Below, in pieces: positions 62,739-64,000 of a stretch of DNA of 64,000 nucleotides. The notes below the pieces were generated by a model that was given only the letters and a program-made list of their open reading frames with translations, did no database searches and had not been told where the DNA came from. The stretch is taken from contig JASSKH010000019.1 of the NCBI GenBank assembly GCA_031763025.1, forward strand, positions 9,464,250-9,528,249, read 5' to 3'. This DNA comes from Macrocystis pyrifera (Eukaryota; Sar; Phaeophyceae; Laminariales; Laminariaceae). Both the position numbers and the translations under genes were made by a program. Every line of letters begins with the position of its first letter. The first letter of the stretch is position 1.

Positions 62739-64000
62739 GGGTTCACCGTAAGAATTCCATTAGGTACATTAATGAAGCACCCCATTCACCACGGAGTTGA
62801 GGGGCTGCCCTACACCGTATAGTAGTACCGTAGTGCATACCAGGTATATTGTACACACCGTCACCAATGGAACCCTATCTACAATACGACCACCGTGTGT
62901 GACCGGGAAACTAAAGGACTGTAACCCCAGTCTCTCCTTCGCTCAAACTACACTCTTCGTAAAAAAAACAGGGCATGCAGACAATGAACAATACGCTCCT
63001 ACCTTATACACGCTGCCCATCCGCGCTGCACTACACCACTTGGCATGCCATGCGAGGGTCTCTCGTAAGTCTGCCTGTATTGCCGGCTTAACTACCAGAC
63101 CTTCGCGCCGCCAGGGAAATCATCGAGAAATCATACACAAGGCGCACAAGGAGTTAAGTGTCGACGATAATGACCACATGTGGATACTCTGTGGCAGGAG
63201 TGTAAAGTTATGACCGAGTTTGGGCAAGCGTAAAAGACGCAGGTGTATCTGGCAGCTGACAAGCAGCGCTTGGCTTCTTCTGATTTAGATCTTCAATATT
63301 GGTTACGAGTGCTGAGGAGGTGCTCTGGTAGAGAAGTGAGAAGTAGGGGGAGGGACTCGATACCCAGATATACCCGTCCCACCCCACGCCACATGCTCTC
63401 CTAAATTCCTCGTATCTGATGTACTCCTAAGTACCTTTCCTATGGCTAACGATCGTTCTTTTTCTAATATAAGAACTTCTCACTCTATGGTCCTATCTCC
63501 GTTAAGGAACCTTGCTCTCGTTTAACGGGCTATCCGCCCTAAGAAACATTCCTAGATGAACGTTACTCTCGGCTCACGGAATATCCGCCGGGTTATTTTT
63601 ATTGTTTGGATTATTCTCGTATTTTTAAGACTACAAAATGCAGACTATATATATACATATATATATCTACAGCCCATGTGTACTTCACTCATATCACAGG
63701 AGCGTTTATCGTTTCAGATGGGAAACATAAAATGGAAATGACGGTGACTGCATCGTCTACTGCTTTGTTTATGGGCGACACGTTCAGTGTATGATACAAT
63801 GATGTAAAGAACGGTATGTACGACACGGACCAAGAACTACCATAGTCTTACTGCCACGCGGTCACACCATTTAGGCGCCTGGTATCGCAAATTCATGTTT
63901 TGGGTCTCATAAGGGTTCAGGAGCACAAGGTACTACCGTCTCTCACGTAAAAGATTCGTTTCGAGAGTGAGCTCTGCCTGGCACACTTGAACGCGCGACA
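62739..64000. other. No gene recognised
   Basis: Unique DNA. Short ORFs only (62797-63213 plus, 138 codons, no domain). A weak ~60-bp repeated phrase (GGGCTATCCGCC / GGAATATCCGCCG) lies at 63525-63595, and a TA-rich run (ATATATACATATATATAT) at about 63647-63666. Confidence 0.4.

Overview
The window looks like nuclear DNA of an intron-poor eukaryote, most plausibly an alga or another protist. There are no operons or ribosome binding sites. The one convincing gene is interrupted by a GT-AG intron of 187 bp. The sequence carries non-LTR retrotransposon copies, an LTR element with target-site duplication, several families of inverted-repeat miniature elements, microsatellites and internal TTAGGG arrays. 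The lineage cannot be fixed from the sequence alone; a red macroalga or a stramenopile would both fit. Gene density is very low and most of the window is mobile or decayed DNA.

Layout. 1-4.0 kb: pyrimidine-rich, with a degenerate ~36-bp minisatellite and a decayed minus-strand coding region. 4.7-5.4 kb: a cluster of TTCCCGTGGGAA-like palindromes. 8.7 kb: first copy of a TA-flanked 111-bp miniature element. 9.9-12.2 kb: a minus-strand pseudogene of a three-pass membrane glycoprotein, with its intron still in place. 14.9-18.3 kb: a pile of 3' fragments of one LINE family, into which two TA-flanked miniature elements and one telomere-repeat-bearing hAT-like element have inserted. 20.0-20.3 kb: a (TAG)n array. 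22.9-23.2 kb: a second hAT-like telomere-repeat element with an exact 8-bp target duplication. 25.6-26.3 kb: a foldback element. 27.7-30.2 kb: the longest LINE copy, with reverse transcriptase and a 3' mini-ORF. 35.2-39.9 kb: more LINE pieces, nested in a tract built from TTCCA/TGGAA palindromes. 42.0-42.5 kb: a tandem tRNA-derived SINE-like repeat. 45.9-49.2 kb: a complete, very young, minus-strand, non-autonomous LTR element. 49.7-53.0 kb: two candidate zinc-binding exons separated by a 296-bp satellite. 54.9-57.0 kb: an apparently intact two-exon membrane glycoprotein gene, paralogue of the 9.9-12.2 kb pseudogene. 57-64 kb: mostly featureless, with one 258-bp tandem duplication.

Main points. 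(1) A hAT-like miniature element family (CAGGG termini, 8-bp target duplications GAACGGAA and CTGCGTCG) has a core of TTAGGG telomeric repeats between CCGTGG-rich inverted arms. (2) An unrecognised three-pass membrane glycoprotein family has one intact gene and one multiply broken copy that share the same intron position. (3) The LINE family carries a small conserved cysteine-rich ORF in its 3' region. (4) A 3.28-kb LTR element with 194/195 identical LTRs carries only a gag-like remnant. No operon-like or pathway-like cooperation between genes is visible.
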